From contig NZ_JSXI01000074.1 in the NCBI RefSeq assembly GCF_000803065.1, forward strand, positions 116,225 to 180,224: DNA of 64,000 bases. Reading direction: 5' to 3'. Shown piece after piece: positions 25,121 through 34,622 of the stretch. The DNA is from Sphingomonas sp. ERG5 (GTDB lineage Bacteria > Pseudomonadota > Alphaproteobacteria > Sphingomonadales > Sphingomonadaceae). The notes under the pieces are model-generated. The model had not been told where the DNA came from. It did no database searches and saw only the letters and a list, made by a program, of their open reading frames with translations. The position numbers and the translations under genes are program-made. Each line of letters starts with the position of its first letter. The first letter of the stretch is position 1.

Positions 25121-25281
25121 TGGCGGGCACTGCCCGGTACGAGCCTTACCGATTATCCCTGAGGCGATTATTCTTCCTAGGGGGTTGTCCCTGCGCAGGT
25201 CCTGGCCTGTCGTACATGATCCCCACCTGATGCTACTGGCGTCAGAGGATATTCAGGCAAACGGCCACGGTGGTCCCGCCA
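25121..25281 (+). ncRNA. ssrS: 6S RNA
   Basis: A ~161-base transcript between zapA and the 5-formyl-THF cyclo-ligase gene, the conserved position of 6S RNA, which binds sigma-70 RNA polymerase in stationary phase. TGGCGGG (25121-25127) pairs with CCCGCCA (25275-25281) to close the molecule; GTACGA (25137-25142) can pair with TCGTAC (25210-25215), and CCTGCGCAGG is a self-complementary apical stem. A sigma-70 promoter sits at the right distance. The ends are predicted from pairing. Confidence 0.75.
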
Positions 25282-25299
25282 CAATCACCGTATTTTGAG

Positions 25300-25845
25300 A
25301 TGATGCTCGATAAACAGGCCCTGCGCATCGCGACGCGCGCCGCGCGCGACGACTTTGTGGCCAGGATGCAGCCAGTGATGAAGCCGCCCGCCGCCTATCT
25401 GGCGCGGCTGTCGCACGGCATGACCGTCGCATCCTATGTGCCGATGGACAGCGAGGCCGATCCCAGCCCGCTTGCCCGTGCCGCGGTCGAGGCGGGGTGC
25501 GTCATCGCCCTGCCCCATATCGTCAACCGCGCGACCCCGATGCGCTTCCTCAGCTGGGATACCGAGGCAGCGCTGATCGCCGGCCCGTTCGGCCTGCACC
25601 AGCCGGCCGAGGACGCCGCCGAGCTCAGCCCCGACATCATTCTCGCACCGCTGGTCGCCTTTGACCGGTCGCTCAACCGCCTTGGCCAGGGCGCGGGCTA
25701 TTATGATCGCGCCTTTCTGCGCTTCCCCGACAGCTGGCGAATCGGCATCGCCTGGTCGATACAGCAAGTCGAATCACTGCCGATCGAATCGTGGGACGTC
25801 CCGCTCCACGCCATCGTCACCGAAAAAGAATGGATCACTCGATGA
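25300..25845 (+). CDS. fau: 5-formyltetrahydrofolate cyclo-ligase
   Basis: About 181 residues, converting 5-formyl-THF and ATP to 5,10-methenyl-THF. Motifs: KQALRIATRAARD at the N-terminus, VASYVPMDSEADPSPL, LPHIVNRATPMRF, ILAPLVAFDRSLNRLGQGAGYYDR (ATP site) and the C-terminal WDVPLHAIVTEKEW. ATG 25300 or the next codon (25303) are both possible. It overlaps the DUF2842 gene (ATGA). Confidence 0.92.
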   Translation: MMLDKQALRIATRAARDDFVARMQPVMKPPAAYLARLSHGMTVASYVPMDSEADPSPLARAAVEAGCVIALPHIVNRATPMRFLSWDTEAALIAGPFGLHQPAEDAAELSPDIILAPLVAFDRSLNRLGQGAGYYDRAFLRFPDSWRIGIAWSIQQVESLPIESWDVPLHAIVTEKEWITR

Positions 25846-26060
25846 ATACGGGCCCCAGCTGGCGCAAACCGGTCGGTATGCTGGCGATTCTCGCGATGAT
25901 CACGATCTGGGTCGTGCTGGTGGCGACGCTGTCTGGCTGGGTCGGCAACTGGCACTGGGTGCTGCAGCTTGCCTTCTACCTTTTCACCGGCATCGTGTGG
26001 CTGTGGATCCTGCCGATGCGGCGAATGCTGCTGTGGATGGAAACCGGACGCTGGCGCTGA
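25842..26060 (+). CDS. DUF2842 membrane protein
   Basis: A 72-residue protein with two transmembrane helices (about residues 10-32 and 37-60: VGMLAILAMITIWVVLVATL, then WVLQLAFYLFTGIVWLWILP) and a short basic end (RRMLLWMETGRWR). This pattern matches the alphaproteobacterial DUF2842 family, of unknown role. Its ATG overlaps the cyclo-ligase stop, indicating co-translation. Confidence 0.82.
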   Translation: MNTGPSWRKPVGMLAILAMITIWVVLVATLSGWVGNWHWVLQLAFYLFTGIVWLWILPMRRMLLWMETGRWR

Positions 26061-26290
26061 CGCGCTAAGCCCGACACCCACCCTGCTCGGTCCGTCTCGC
26101 GCCCGTCCCCGCCTCCCACGGCAGGCGCTCAGGATGAATCTCGGCCCGGACGGGCGATCGTCAGGAAACAGGCCCCGGGCACCATGCGACGCTTCTCGAT
26201 TACGCTCGAAGCGAATGGCGGGCGCAAAGCCCGGCCAGACCTGAAATCGCGATCTTTCGAAGAACGCTTGCAGCCATTCCATCTGAGGAA

Positions 26291-26367
<77 letters not shown>

Positions 26368-26424
26368 TTATGAAGCGTGAGGCGCGGCACCTAAGCGAGG
26401 TGCCCTACCCTGTCAACAGACTGT

Positions 26425-27669
26425 TTATGCTTCAGGCAAATCATTCCGTCCGCGGCGCTTGCGCTGCTGGGTCAAGGTGCCGTGTTCGAACAGGAAACCC
26501 GCGATATCCGGCTTGCCCGCCGCGCCGATCACGGTCTGCAGGATGATCAGCAACGGGACCGCGAGCAGCGCGCCGGTGGTTCCCCACACCCATCCCCAGA
26601 AGCTGAGCGAGATAAGAATCAGAATCGGGTTGATGGTCAGGCGGTGGCCGACGATGAACGGCGTCACCGCATTCGCCTCGATCAGATGCGCGCCGATCAT
26701 GATCACCGCGGGCAGCACCGCGACCCAGACGTCCTGAAAGGTCATCAGCCCGCCGAGCAGCAGCAGCAGCGCCGCAATGATCGGTCCGAAATAGGGCACA
26801 TAGTTGAGCAGCGCGACGATGCCGCCCCACATCAGCGGGAAGGGCATGTCGAGCAGCCACAGCGCAAAGGCGATGACCAGCCCAAGCGAGAGATTGATCA
26901 CCGTGATCGTGCCGAGATAGGCCGACACGTCATCGACCACATCCTGGATCACCCGCGCGGTCGCCATCGCGCCGCCGAAGCTCGACCGGCTGGTGATCGT
27001 CTTCTTGCGCAACCGGGTCCAGCCGGAGAGGAAGAAATAGACCACCAGGATCGCGAAGAAGACCTGGATGATCAAAGTCGGCGCGGAGGTCGCGGCCAGT
27101 TCCAGAATCGAATTGGGCGGTGTCGCGGCGACGGTCTGCGGCTGACGCACCGCGTCATTCGCGGCGAGCTGGCGTACTGTGCGGTTGATGTATTTCTCCA
27201 GCGTCGAATAAAGGTCGAGCACCGGCTGGATGTTCATCTGGATGCGGTTGATCCGGTCGGGCAGCTTGCGGAAGAACTCGGTCGCCGGCACGACAATCGC
27301 CGCCAGCGCGATGTTCGCCGCGACCAGGAACAGCAGCACGCAGGTCAGCGCTGCCAGCGGCGACGGCACATGATGCCGCTCGAGCCATTCCAGCACCGGC
27401 ACCAGTGCGATCGCGACGACCAGCGCCGCCGTGGTCGGCAGGAAGAACTCCGCCCCCGCCTTCAGCGCGAAGGGCAGCGCCAGCGCCAGCCCTATGCCAC
27501 AGATCAGGGTGAGCGCGGCAAGCAGGCGATCGCGGCGCATCGCGATCCGCGCATCTTCGCCTGCCTCGACCGTGCCGATGAGCGGCAGTCCGAACGCGCC
27601 GAAAGTCGACGCCGGCGTGATCGGCGGCTGTTCGATCGGCTTCTGTTCTTCCGTCGCCTTATCCGCCAC
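26425..27669 (-). CDS. AI-2E family (PerM-like) transporter
   Basis: About 414 residues with the AI-2E layout: a hydrophilic N-terminus (~45), two helices, a central periplasmic loop, then five or six helices, with GGIVALLNYVPYFGPIIAAL and WVWGTTGALLAVPLLIIL as signatures. Some members export autoinducer-2 or act as Na+/H+ antiporters; the substrate here is unknown. GTG 27669 has a good AAGGGCGGG upstream; ATG 27714 (15 codons earlier) is the alternative. It lies just before (in genome order after) tRNA-Asp. Confidence 0.85.
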   Translation of the reverse strand: MADKATEEQKPIEQPPITPASTFGAFGLPLIGTVEAGEDARIAMRRDRLLAALTLICGIGLALALPFALKAGAEFFLPTTAALVVAIALVPVLEWLERHHVPSPLAALTCVLLFLVAANIALAAIVVPATEFFRKLPDRINRIQMNIQPVLDLYSTLEKYINRTVRQLAANDAVRQPQTVAATPPNSILELAATSAPTLIIQVFFAILVVYFFLSGWTRLRKKTITSRSSFGGAMATARVIQDVVDDVSAYLGTITVINLSLGLVIAFALWLLDMPFPLMWGGIVALLNYVPYFGPIIAALLLLLGGLMTFQDVWVAVLPAVIMIGAHLIEANAVTPFIVGHRLTINPILILISLSFWGWVWGTTGALLAVPLLIILQTVIGAAGKPDIAGFLFEHGTLTQQRKRRGRNDLPEA

Positions 27670-27854
27670 TTCGTGCCCGCCCTTCGGTATAATTCCCACT
27701 GACCCTAGCGTCATTCCCTCTGCTTGTAATCCCGGCTGGCATCGTTTCATGTGGGGCTCGACCCCGCACGACGAATCAGCGGGGCGGGACGGGACGGGAG
27801 AGCGTTGATGCAATGGAATCTCCTCGACCTCGGTCGCGAGGCGATCGGCGCGAT

Positions 27855-28226
27855 ATGAAGCCGCTCCGCATCGTCGCGATCATCGGCGCCCTCCTGCTCA
27901 TGGTGGGCGAGGCCTATCGATCCTGGGGTGTCGGCCGCCCGGTCGCCTTCTGGATGGACGATATGCTGGCGGGCGCGATGATGATCGCCGCGGCGATCGC
28001 CGTCCGGAACCCGACGCGCGCGACGCGGTCCTTTTTCTCCGCTGCCTGGGGCGTATCGGTGGGAATGCTCTATGGCAGTTTCTTCGGCAAGCTATTCGAT
28101 CCCACCCGCAGCGACCCGGGCAATTTCTCGCTCGGACTCCTGACCGCCCTGATCGGCGTCGCATTCCTCATTGCGATCGCCGGCCTGATTGCCAGCATCC
28201 TGCTTCCGGACACCGTAACGACATGA
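27855..28226 (+). CDS. Four-helix inner membrane protein upstream of glpK
   Basis: About 123 residues with four predicted helices (residues ~4-20, 37-52, 62-77 and 95-120) and a short cytoplasmic FGKLFDPTRSDPGNFS loop. No family is recognised. Its stop overlaps the glpK ATG (ATGA), so the two are co-expressed; a role in glycerol entry is conceivable but it is not a GlpF aquaporin (no NPA motifs). An in-frame ATG 14 codons upstream is a weaker start. Confidence 0.72.
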   Translation: MKPLRIVAIIGALLLMVGEAYRSWGVGRPVAFWMDDMLAGAMMIAAAIAVRNPTRATRSFFSAAWGVSVGMLYGSFFGKLFDPTRSDPGNFSLGLLTALIGVAFLIAIAGLIASILLPDTVTT

Positions 28227-29683
28227 ACGATCTGCTTCTGGTCATCGACGAAGGCACCACCTCGACTCGTGCCATGCTCTTCGAGCCCGACGGCAAATGC
28301 CTTGCGACAAAGGCGGAGGAACTCAGGCAATCCTACCCCGAGCCCGGGCGCGTCGAGCATGACGCCGCCGAAATCTGGACCAAGACGCTCGCCGCGACGC
28401 GAACGGTGATCGAGCAGGCCGGTGGCGCGGAGCGGATCGCCGCGATCGGCATCACCAATCAGCGCGAGACAGTGGTGTTCTGGGACCGCGAGAGCGGCGA
28501 GCCGCTCGCCCCCGCGATCGTGTGGCAGGATCGGCGCACCGCGGCGATGTGCCGCGACTTGCGCGAGGCGGGGCATGAGCCCGCCGTGCAAGCCAAGACC
28601 GGCCTGTTGCTCGATCCCTATTTCTCGGGCTCGAAGATCGGCTGGGCGATGGAGAACTGGCCGCAATTGAAGGAAGCCGGGAGTCGCCTTGCCATCGGTA
28701 CGATCGAAAGCTGGCTGATCTGGAAACTGACTGGCGGCGTACACATCACCGATGCGACCAATGCCAGCCGCACCGCGCTGATGGCGATCGGCAGCGGCCA
28801 TTGGGATGACGGGCTGATCGAATTGTTCGGCGCCCCGCGCAAGGCCTTGCCCGAGATCGTCGATTGCGCGGGACAATTCGGCGAAACGACCCTGTTCGGC
28901 GGCGCCATCCCGATCTGTGGCATCGCCGGTGATCAGCAAGCCGCGACGATCGGCCAATCCTGTCTCGAGCCTGGCGAGACCAAGGCGACTTTCGGCACCG
29001 GGGCGTTCGTGCTGACTCAAGCGGGTCCGATCCCGCCAACCTCGCGCAACCGCCTGTTGTCGACCATCGTCTGGCAATTGGGCGGACGCCGTTCCTATGC
29101 GCTTGAAGGGTCGGTGTTCGTCGCCGGCAGCCTGATCAAATGGCTGCGCGATGAGATCGGCCTGATCGGCACTGCTGCCGAAACCGAGGCATTGGCGCGC
29201 AGCGTGCCGGACAATGGCGGCGCCTATCTCGTCCCTGCCTTGTCGGGCCTCGGCGCGCCGTGGTGGCAGCCCGAAGCGCGCGGCACGCTGAGCGGGCTGA
29301 GCTTCTCGACCACCAAGGCGCATATCGTCCGCGCCGCGCTTGAGGCGATGGCGCATCAGGCACACGACCTGAAGACCGCCTTTGCGGCCGACGGTGTCGA
29401 TTGGCAAAGCGTCCGGATCGATGGCGGCATGGTCGCCAACAACTGGATGGCGCAGGATATGGCCGATATTCTGAACCTCACCGTGGAACGCCCGAAATTC
29501 GCCGAGACGACCGCGCTGGGTGCAGCAATGCTGGCCGGCGTCGGATGCGGCATTTTCGCCGGGCTCGAAGAAGCCAGCGTCATGCGAGGCAATGTCGAGA
29601 CATTCGAACCGGCGATCGACGCCGATGCCCGGGCCGCGCGGCTCGCCGGATGGCAGGCCGCTGTCGCGAAAGTGGTCGGTTGA
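28223..29683 (+). CDS. glpK: Glycerol kinase
   Basis: A 486-residue FGGY-family kinase phosphorylating glycerol with ATP. Motifs: VIDEGTTSTRAMLF (phosphate 1), AIGITNQRETVVFWDRE, DATNASRTALM, the ATP site FGTGAFVLTQAG and GAPWWQPEARGTLSGLS. GITNQRE and DATNASRT fit glycerol specificity rather than xylulose or gluconate. glpF and glpD are absent nearby. Length is slightly below the ~500 usual but without loss of a core block. Confidence 0.93.
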   Translation: MNDLLLVIDEGTTSTRAMLFEPDGKCLATKAEELRQSYPEPGRVEHDAAEIWTKTLAATRTVIEQAGGAERIAAIGITNQRETVVFWDRESGEPLAPAIVWQDRRTAAMCRDLREAGHEPAVQAKTGLLLDPYFSGSKIGWAMENWPQLKEAGSRLAIGTIESWLIWKLTGGVHITDATNASRTALMAIGSGHWDDGLIELFGAPRKALPEIVDCAGQFGETTLFGGAIPICGIAGDQQAATIGQSCLEPGETKATFGTGAFVLTQAGPIPPTSRNRLLSTIVWQLGGRRSYALEGSVFVAGSLIKWLRDEIGLIGTAAETEALARSVPDNGGAYLVPALSGLGAPWWQPEARGTLSGLSFSTTKAHIVRAALEAMAHQAHDLKTAFAADGVDWQSVRIDGGMVANNWMAQDMADILNLTVERPKFAETTALGAAMLAGVGCGIFAGLEEASVMRGNVETFEPAIDADARAARLAGWQAAVAKVVG

Positions 29684-29721
29684 GCCGTAAAGCGATGTCG
29701 GCCTGGGTGGAATCACCTCCG

Positions 29722-29848
29722 CCGTTCGCGCTGAGCCTGTCGAAGCACCGCCCTTCCTCGCCCATGTCAGAAAAAGAAGGAACTGCCCCATTCGACTGCC
29801 TGCAAGGCAGGCGTTCGGGATAGGCTTCGCCAGGCTCGGCGCGAACGG
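29722..29848. repeat. Palindromic repeat, family B copy 2 (after glpK)
   Basis: Outer arms CGTTCGCGCTGAGCCTGTC (29723-29741) and near-complement GGCTCGGCGCGAACG (29833-29847) flank a longer-than-usual 90-base centre that contains a smaller GCCTGCAAGGCAGGC hairpin. Probably an expanded copy of the family also found at 22408, 50517 and 57655. Confidence 0.75.
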
Positions 29849-30297
29849 GGTAGCGGATCAAATCCCCTGGCTGGGACACACTGCCGCCGCGAGCTTTACC
29901 CAGCGTCGATCGAGCAGATAGTTGCACGTGGTTTCTTGACTTCGCTCGAAACGACCTGAGGGGATGTTTCATTCAAACCCAGTGCTCCAAAACTCCACAA
30001 GTCACGCGCCCAGCATCGCAGAATGCCATATATAGGCGCTAAATATTTGATATATAAATAGTTATTCTAGTCGACCGCCGAGCCGGCGGCACAAGAGATA
30101 TGTTACATTAGGGTGTAACATATCTCCGTGCGTTCGCCTTGGCGCCGACGGCGATTCAACCATGATCGAGGATCGCGCATTTCAGCACCTGCCGGACTTT
30201 TGCCGGCGCGCTCTTTCTTATTGTCGAAAGCAGGATTGCCCCAACGCTCGCGGTGCAAGCATCTCATAGAGCGGCCGATGCCGTGGGTCTCCGGGGT
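29849..30297. other. Gene-free, partly AT-rich interval
   Basis: No convincing ORF on either strand. The part 30010-30130 is markedly AT-rich against the surroundings (GATATATAAATAG, ATATAGGCGCTAAATA) and contains the perfect palindrome described separately. The remainder looks like decayed sequence. Confidence 0.6.
30095..30126. promoter_or_regulatory. Perfect 13-bp-arm palindrome in AT-rich island
   Basis: GAGATATGTTACA (30095-30107) and TGTAACATATCTC (30114-30126) are exact complements around TTAGGG. It is operator-like in size, but no gene starts beside it and no T-run follows, so it may equally be a relic of a mobile element or a structured RNA piece. Confidence 0.5.
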
Positions 30298-31422
30298 TTA
30301 GCGGAAGCGCACCACGACATTGGATGCGGGCCATTCGCGCGACTTGCGCATCACGCCGGTCGATTGCCACGGCTTGCTGCCGAGCGCCCCGATATCGTCA
30401 TACCGGCCGATCTCGGTATAGGCATCGATCGTAAAGGGGAGCCCTTCCGCCTTGAGCGGATCAAAGCCGTCCGCGACGTGCAGATGAAGATGCGGGCCGG
30501 TCGTATCGCCGCTGAAACCCAGCGCGCCGATGACCTCGCCCCGGCGTACGCGCTGCCCGGCCTTCACGCTGATGCTGCCCGACCGCAAATGTTCGTAGAA
30601 CGCGTAGCGGCCCTGCCCCAGGTCGAGCGCGACATAATTGCCCGATCCGTCGCCAAGGGCATGAGCCGGATTTCGCTCGATCGACGCGCTTTCCGCCATC
30701 CCGTCACGCACCGCAGCGACGCGCGCATCGGCACCGGCAAGGACCGGCGCGTCATAGCCGATCGCATCCCCCGGGCGGTCGGCGTCGCCCCGAGTGGTAC
30801 GGCCGGCATCGTCGAGACCGACCCAGTCGATCGCATAACGTCCCGGAATCCGCGCCTTGCCGCCCAGGGTATAGATCACCCGGCGATGGCCGCGCGGCCA
30901 GTCCGGCGACTGCACCGCCGCCCAGGTCCCAGCGCCCAGCGGCGGCGCCAGCGTCACCGGCGCGGCCTGGCTCACCGCAACCGCCGCGATTTCGAGGCGC
31001 GCCGGACACGTCTCACAGTTGCCGACATAATCCACCATATGGCCGATCCGCCGTGGCAACGGACCGGTCAGTTCGACATAGAGGACAGCCCGGGTGCCAG
31101 GCTGGATCGTCACCCGCGCCGAACCCGGATCATCCTTTGCCCCGGTAAGCGGGACCAGATGTGCCTGCAGCGGTCGGCCGCTGAAACTCTTGATGACCTT
31201 GCCGGTGTCGGCATCGGTAACCAATATCCCGCGCACCACCCGCGGCATCGCGGTAAAATTCGTCACATGAAGCTCGTAGCGAACCCCTGTCCCGCCATCG
31301 GTTGCGACGATCTGGGGACGCTGCGGAATGCTGATATCGAACGATTCGGACAGCGTCTCGCCGCTGGCGCTCCCGAGCAAGACCGGAGCAACACATAGCG
31401 GGAGCAAATGGAGAAATCGCAT
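30298..31422 (-). CDS. Exported M23 family metallopeptidase
   Basis: A 374-residue protein with a signal peptide (MRFLHLLPLCVAPVLLGSAS), a ~200-residue beta-rich N-terminal domain with a Cys pair (GNCETCPAR), and a C-terminal M23 domain. The end of the catalytic site is visible as GPHLHLHVADG, with YAFYEHLRSG before it; the first His-x3-Asp ligand pair is less clear (EYGAPVLAG region: GYDAPVLAG), so activity is uncertain. It probably acts in the periplasm on peptidoglycan. Confidence 0.85.
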   Translation of the reverse strand: MRFLHLLPLCVAPVLLGSASGETLSESFDISIPQRPQIVATDGGTGVRYELHVTNFTAMPRVVRGILVTDADTGKVIKSFSGRPLQAHLVPLTGAKDDPGSARVTIQPGTRAVLYVELTGPLPRRIGHMVDYVGNCETCPARLEIAAVAVSQAAPVTLAPPLGAGTWAAVQSPDWPRGHRRVIYTLGGKARIPGRYAIDWVGLDDAGRTTRGDADRPGDAIGYDAPVLAGADARVAAVRDGMAESASIERNPAHALGDGSGNYVALDLGQGRYAFYEHLRSGSISVKAGQRVRRGEVIGALGFSGDTTGPHLHLHVADGFDPLKAEGLPFTIDAYTEIGRYDDIGALGSKPWQSTGVMRKSREWPASNVVVRFR

Positions 31423-31440
31423 CGACGCGGTGTAACCGCG

Positions 31441-33207
31441 TCAGGCCGCCGCCCCAAGCCTGTCCTCGAACAATATCTTCAGATCCTTTTTCATGATCTT
31501 GCCATTGGCGTTGCGCGGCAAGGTCTCGTGCACGAACCGGATCGCGACCGGCGTCTTGAACACCGCAAGCCGCTCACGCACCCAGGCCTGCAATTCCGCC
31601 TCGGTCGCCTCCATGCCCGGCGCGAGATGGACCACCGCCGCCGGTTCTTCGCCGAGTGTCCGGTGCGGGATGCCGATCAGCGCGCAATCGGTCACTGCGG
31701 GATGGGCATAAAGGACGTTCTCGACTTCGCTCGAATAGATATTCTCGCCGCCGCGGATGATCATGTCCTTGGCGCGATCGACGATATAGACAAAGCCCTC
31801 CGCATCGAGCCTGGCGAGGTCGCCGGTGCGCACCCAGCCGTCGATAAAGGTCTCGGCGGTCGCCTGCGGCTTGTTCCAATACCCCTTCACGATCATCGGC
31901 CCGCGCGCCCAGAGCTCGCCGACCTCGCCGAGCGGCATCTCGGTCGTGCCGTCATCGCCCATGATCTTGAGGTCGGCGACCGCGACCGGCGGCCCCGCGC
32001 TGGTCGGGCGGTTGAGATAATCCTCGCTCGAATGGCTGGTCACCGTCGCCATCGTCTCGGTCATGCCCCAGCCATTGCCGGGCAGCGCGCCGAATTCCTC
32101 ATGGATGCGCTTGACCAGCTCGGGCGCGGACGGCGCGCCACCATAAGCGATCGCTTCGAGCGAGGAGAGATCGTATTTCGATCGGTCGGGATGCTCGATC
32201 AACTGCCAGGCGACGGTCGGCACGCCCCCGGTAATATTGACCTTCTCGCGCTCGATGATCTCCATCGCGCGCACCACGTCCCATTTGCGCATGAAGATCA
32301 TGGTCGACCCGGTCGCGATCACCCCCATCATGCTCGCGCTGCACGCGGTGACATGGAACAAGGGGATGACCGTCAGCATCGTGCGCGGCGTCGGGTCGGG
32401 GGGCGTTTCGCCGCGACGCAGCACCGATCGCGCCGAGGCATAGCCGCCCGACATGATATTGGTCATCAGGTTGCGATGCGTGCCGAGCGCGCCCTTGGGA
32501 TGACCGGTCGTGCCGCTGGTGTAGAAAATCGTCGCATCGTCATCTGTGTCGATCGCGACCTGCGGGAACGGCGCATCGGGCAGCGCCGCATAATCGGTCG
32601 GTGTGCCGATCAGATCCTCCAGCCGCGACGCCCTGCCCTCCAGCGCGCCGGACGCGCGCGCGACGATGATCCGCTCCACCGCGGGCAGCGCCGGGCCTGA
32701 CTCGACCAGCCGCTGATGGCGTTCGTCATCGACGAACAGAATTCGCGTGCCCGAATCGTCGATGCCATATTCCAGCTCGCCGGCAGTCCACCATGCGTTC
32801 AGCGGCACGACGATCGCGCCGATCGATGCGGCGGCGAAGAAGATCACCGGCCATTCGGGCAAGTTACGCATCGCGATCGCGACACGGTCGCCCTTCGCCA
32901 CGCCCATTTCCTGCAACTTCGTCGCAAGGGCCGCGACCGCGCGATAATTCGCCTCATAGGTGACGCGCTCGTCCTCATAGACGGTGAAGACATTCTGCCC
33001 ATAGGCGCGTGCCGCCTGGATCAGGAACGCGAGCGAGGGCGGCGCATATTTCCACACCCGAGTCGGCACACCGCGAATATCGGCCGTGTCCATTTCGAAC
33101 TTGCTGCCGGGTACGGTCAGTGCGGCCTGCGCCTGCGCCAGCGAGATCACGGGCCAGTTGGGGTCGAGCGCGATGAGAGGTTCGATATCCAAGACGCGTC
33201 TCTCCAT
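31441..33207 (-). CDS. Acyl-CoA synthetase (AMP-forming, class I adenylating)
   Basis: A 588-residue ANL-superfamily ligase activating a carboxylic acid to its CoA ester. Core motifs: FYTSGTTGHPKGA (about residues 231-243), the aromatic GNGWGMTET block, GWVRTGDLARLDAEGF, DRAKDMIIRGGENIYS and the catalytic lysine loop LPRNANGKIMKKDL. A ~75-residue N-terminal extension precedes the AMP-binding fold. The substrate (fatty, aryl or terpenoid acid) is unknown; the following acyl-CoA genes suggest a beta-oxidation entry step. Confidence 0.92.
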   Translation of the reverse strand: MERRVLDIEPLIALDPNWPVISLAQAQAALTVPGSKFEMDTADIRGVPTRVWKYAPPSLAFLIQAARAYGQNVFTVYEDERVTYEANYRAVAALATKLQEMGVAKGDRVAIAMRNLPEWPVIFFAAASIGAIVVPLNAWWTAGELEYGIDDSGTRILFVDDERHQRLVESGPALPAVERIIVARASGALEGRASRLEDLIGTPTDYAALPDAPFPQVAIDTDDDATIFYTSGTTGHPKGALGTHRNLMTNIMSGGYASARSVLRRGETPPDPTPRTMLTVIPLFHVTACSASMMGVIATGSTMIFMRKWDVVRAMEIIEREKVNITGGVPTVAWQLIEHPDRSKYDLSSLEAIAYGGAPSAPELVKRIHEEFGALPGNGWGMTETMATVTSHSSEDYLNRPTSAGPPVAVADLKIMGDDGTTEMPLGEVGELWARGPMIVKGYWNKPQATAETFIDGWVRTGDLARLDAEGFVYIVDRAKDMIIRGGENIYSSEVENVLYAHPAVTDCALIGIPHRTLGEEPAAVVHLAPGMEATEAELQAWVRERLAVFKTPVAIRFVHETLPRNANGKIMKKDLKILFEDRLGAAA

Positions 33208-33310
33208 ATTCTGAACTTCGGGTTTGGCTTATCTGCCGTTGCAACCAAGGTTAGTGTTGATTCGCGCGCCACTCAAGGCAATAGGGTGCGACCAGTTTCG
33301 AACCGGGGGT

Positions 33311-34543
33311 ATGGAAAGCCAGATGAAGATCGCCAAGCCAGGATCGCACGGTTTAGACGCCACCAGACTGGCCCATATCGATGGCCTGCTGAAGGAGCGC
33401 TATGTCGATTCGGGCAAGCTGCCCAATGCCCAACTGCTGATCGCCCGCGACGGCGAGATCGTCCATTTCAGCAGCCAGGGCGCAGCCCGCGAAGGCGGCA
33501 AGCCGATCGACGAGACATCGCTGTTCCGCATCGCGTCGATGACCAAGCCGATCACCTCGATCGCTTTCATGATGCTGGTCGAACAGGGCCTGGTCGCGGT
33601 CGATACGCCGGTCCACCATGTGCTGCCCGAATTCAAGGGCCTGGGCATCTATAATGGCGGCGGCGCGGGCGTGCCCTTCGCGACCAAGGCGACGGCCGAG
33701 CCGATGCGCATGGTCGATCTGCTGCGCCATACCTCCGGCCTGACCTATGGTTTTCAGAACCGCTCCAATATCGATGCCGCGTACCGCGAGGGCAAGATCG
33801 AGAACTGGCACGGCAATCTCGATCTCGACGAGTTTATCGCCGCACTGGGCAGGATCCCGCTCGAATTCTCGCCTGGCGAGGGCTGGAATTATTCAGTCTC
33901 GACCGACGTGCTTGGCGCGGTGGTCGAGCGAGTCTCGGGCATGAAGCTCGATGCGTTCTTCCGCGCGCGGCTCTTCGCGCCGCTGAAGATGGACGACACG
34001 TTCTTCGACGTGCCCGCCGACAAGATCGACCGCCTGACCGACTGCTATACCTTCGTCGCCGGCAAGGGCCGCGTGATGTACGATCGCGGCGCCGAAAGCG
34101 CCTGGAGCCGCAAGCCGAAGCTGCTTTCGGGCGGCGGCGGCCTGGTCTCGACCGCGCTCGACTATCACCGCTTCTGCCAGATGTGTCTCAATGGCGGGGA
34201 ACTCGATGGCGCACGCATCGTCGGGCGCAAGACGCTCGAACTGATGACGCAGAATCACCTGCCCGGCGGATCCGATCTTTCGACCATGTCGCAATCGCTG
34301 TTCAGCGAAGCCGCCAATGCCGGCACTGGCTTCGGGCTCGGTTTCGCGGTCAATATCGATGTCGCGCGCTCGATGATACCGGGCTCGGTCGGTGAATATT
34401 ATTGGGGCGGCATGTTCTCGACCGCCTTCTTCATCGACCCCGTGGAGAAGCTGCACATGGTGTTCATGACGCAGATGAGCCCATCGAACGTCTATCCGAT
34501 CCGCCGCGAGTTGAAGACGCTGATCTATTCCGCGCTGACCTGA
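33311..34543 (+). CDS. Serine hydrolase of the beta-lactamase/EstB family
   Basis: About 410 residues of the class C beta-lactamase-like fold (beta-lactamase family PF00144). The catalytic SxxK is SMTK (in LFRIASMTKPITSIAF) and the Tyr motif is probably YSV in GWNYSVSTDVLG; these members are usually esterases rather than true beta-lactamases. ATG 33311 or 33323 fit; the first has GGGGG just upstream. It begins the plus-strand acyl-CoA block, possibly hydrolysing an ester or lactone substrate. Confidence 0.87.
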   Translation: MESQMKIAKPGSHGLDATRLAHIDGLLKERYVDSGKLPNAQLLIARDGEIVHFSSQGAAREGGKPIDETSLFRIASMTKPITSIAFMMLVEQGLVAVDTPVHHVLPEFKGLGIYNGGGAGVPFATKATAEPMRMVDLLRHTSGLTYGFQNRSNIDAAYREGKIENWHGNLDLDEFIAALGRIPLEFSPGEGWNYSVSTDVLGAVVERVSGMKLDAFFRARLFAPLKMDDTFFDVPADKIDRLTDCYTFVAGKGRVMYDRGAESAWSRKPKLLSGGGGLVSTALDYHRFCQMCLNGGELDGARIVGRKTLELMTQNHLPGGSDLSTMSQSLFSEAANAGTGFGLGFAVNIDVARSMIPGSVGEYYWGGMFSTAFFIDPVEKLHMVFMTQMSPSNVYPIRRELKTLIYSALT

Positions 34544-34622
34544 AACCCCTGCCCGGCCATGGCCGGGTTCGTATCGCATGAACAGGCCGGCTCCGTGCCG
34601 GCACGCCTATCAGGAGAGTAGA

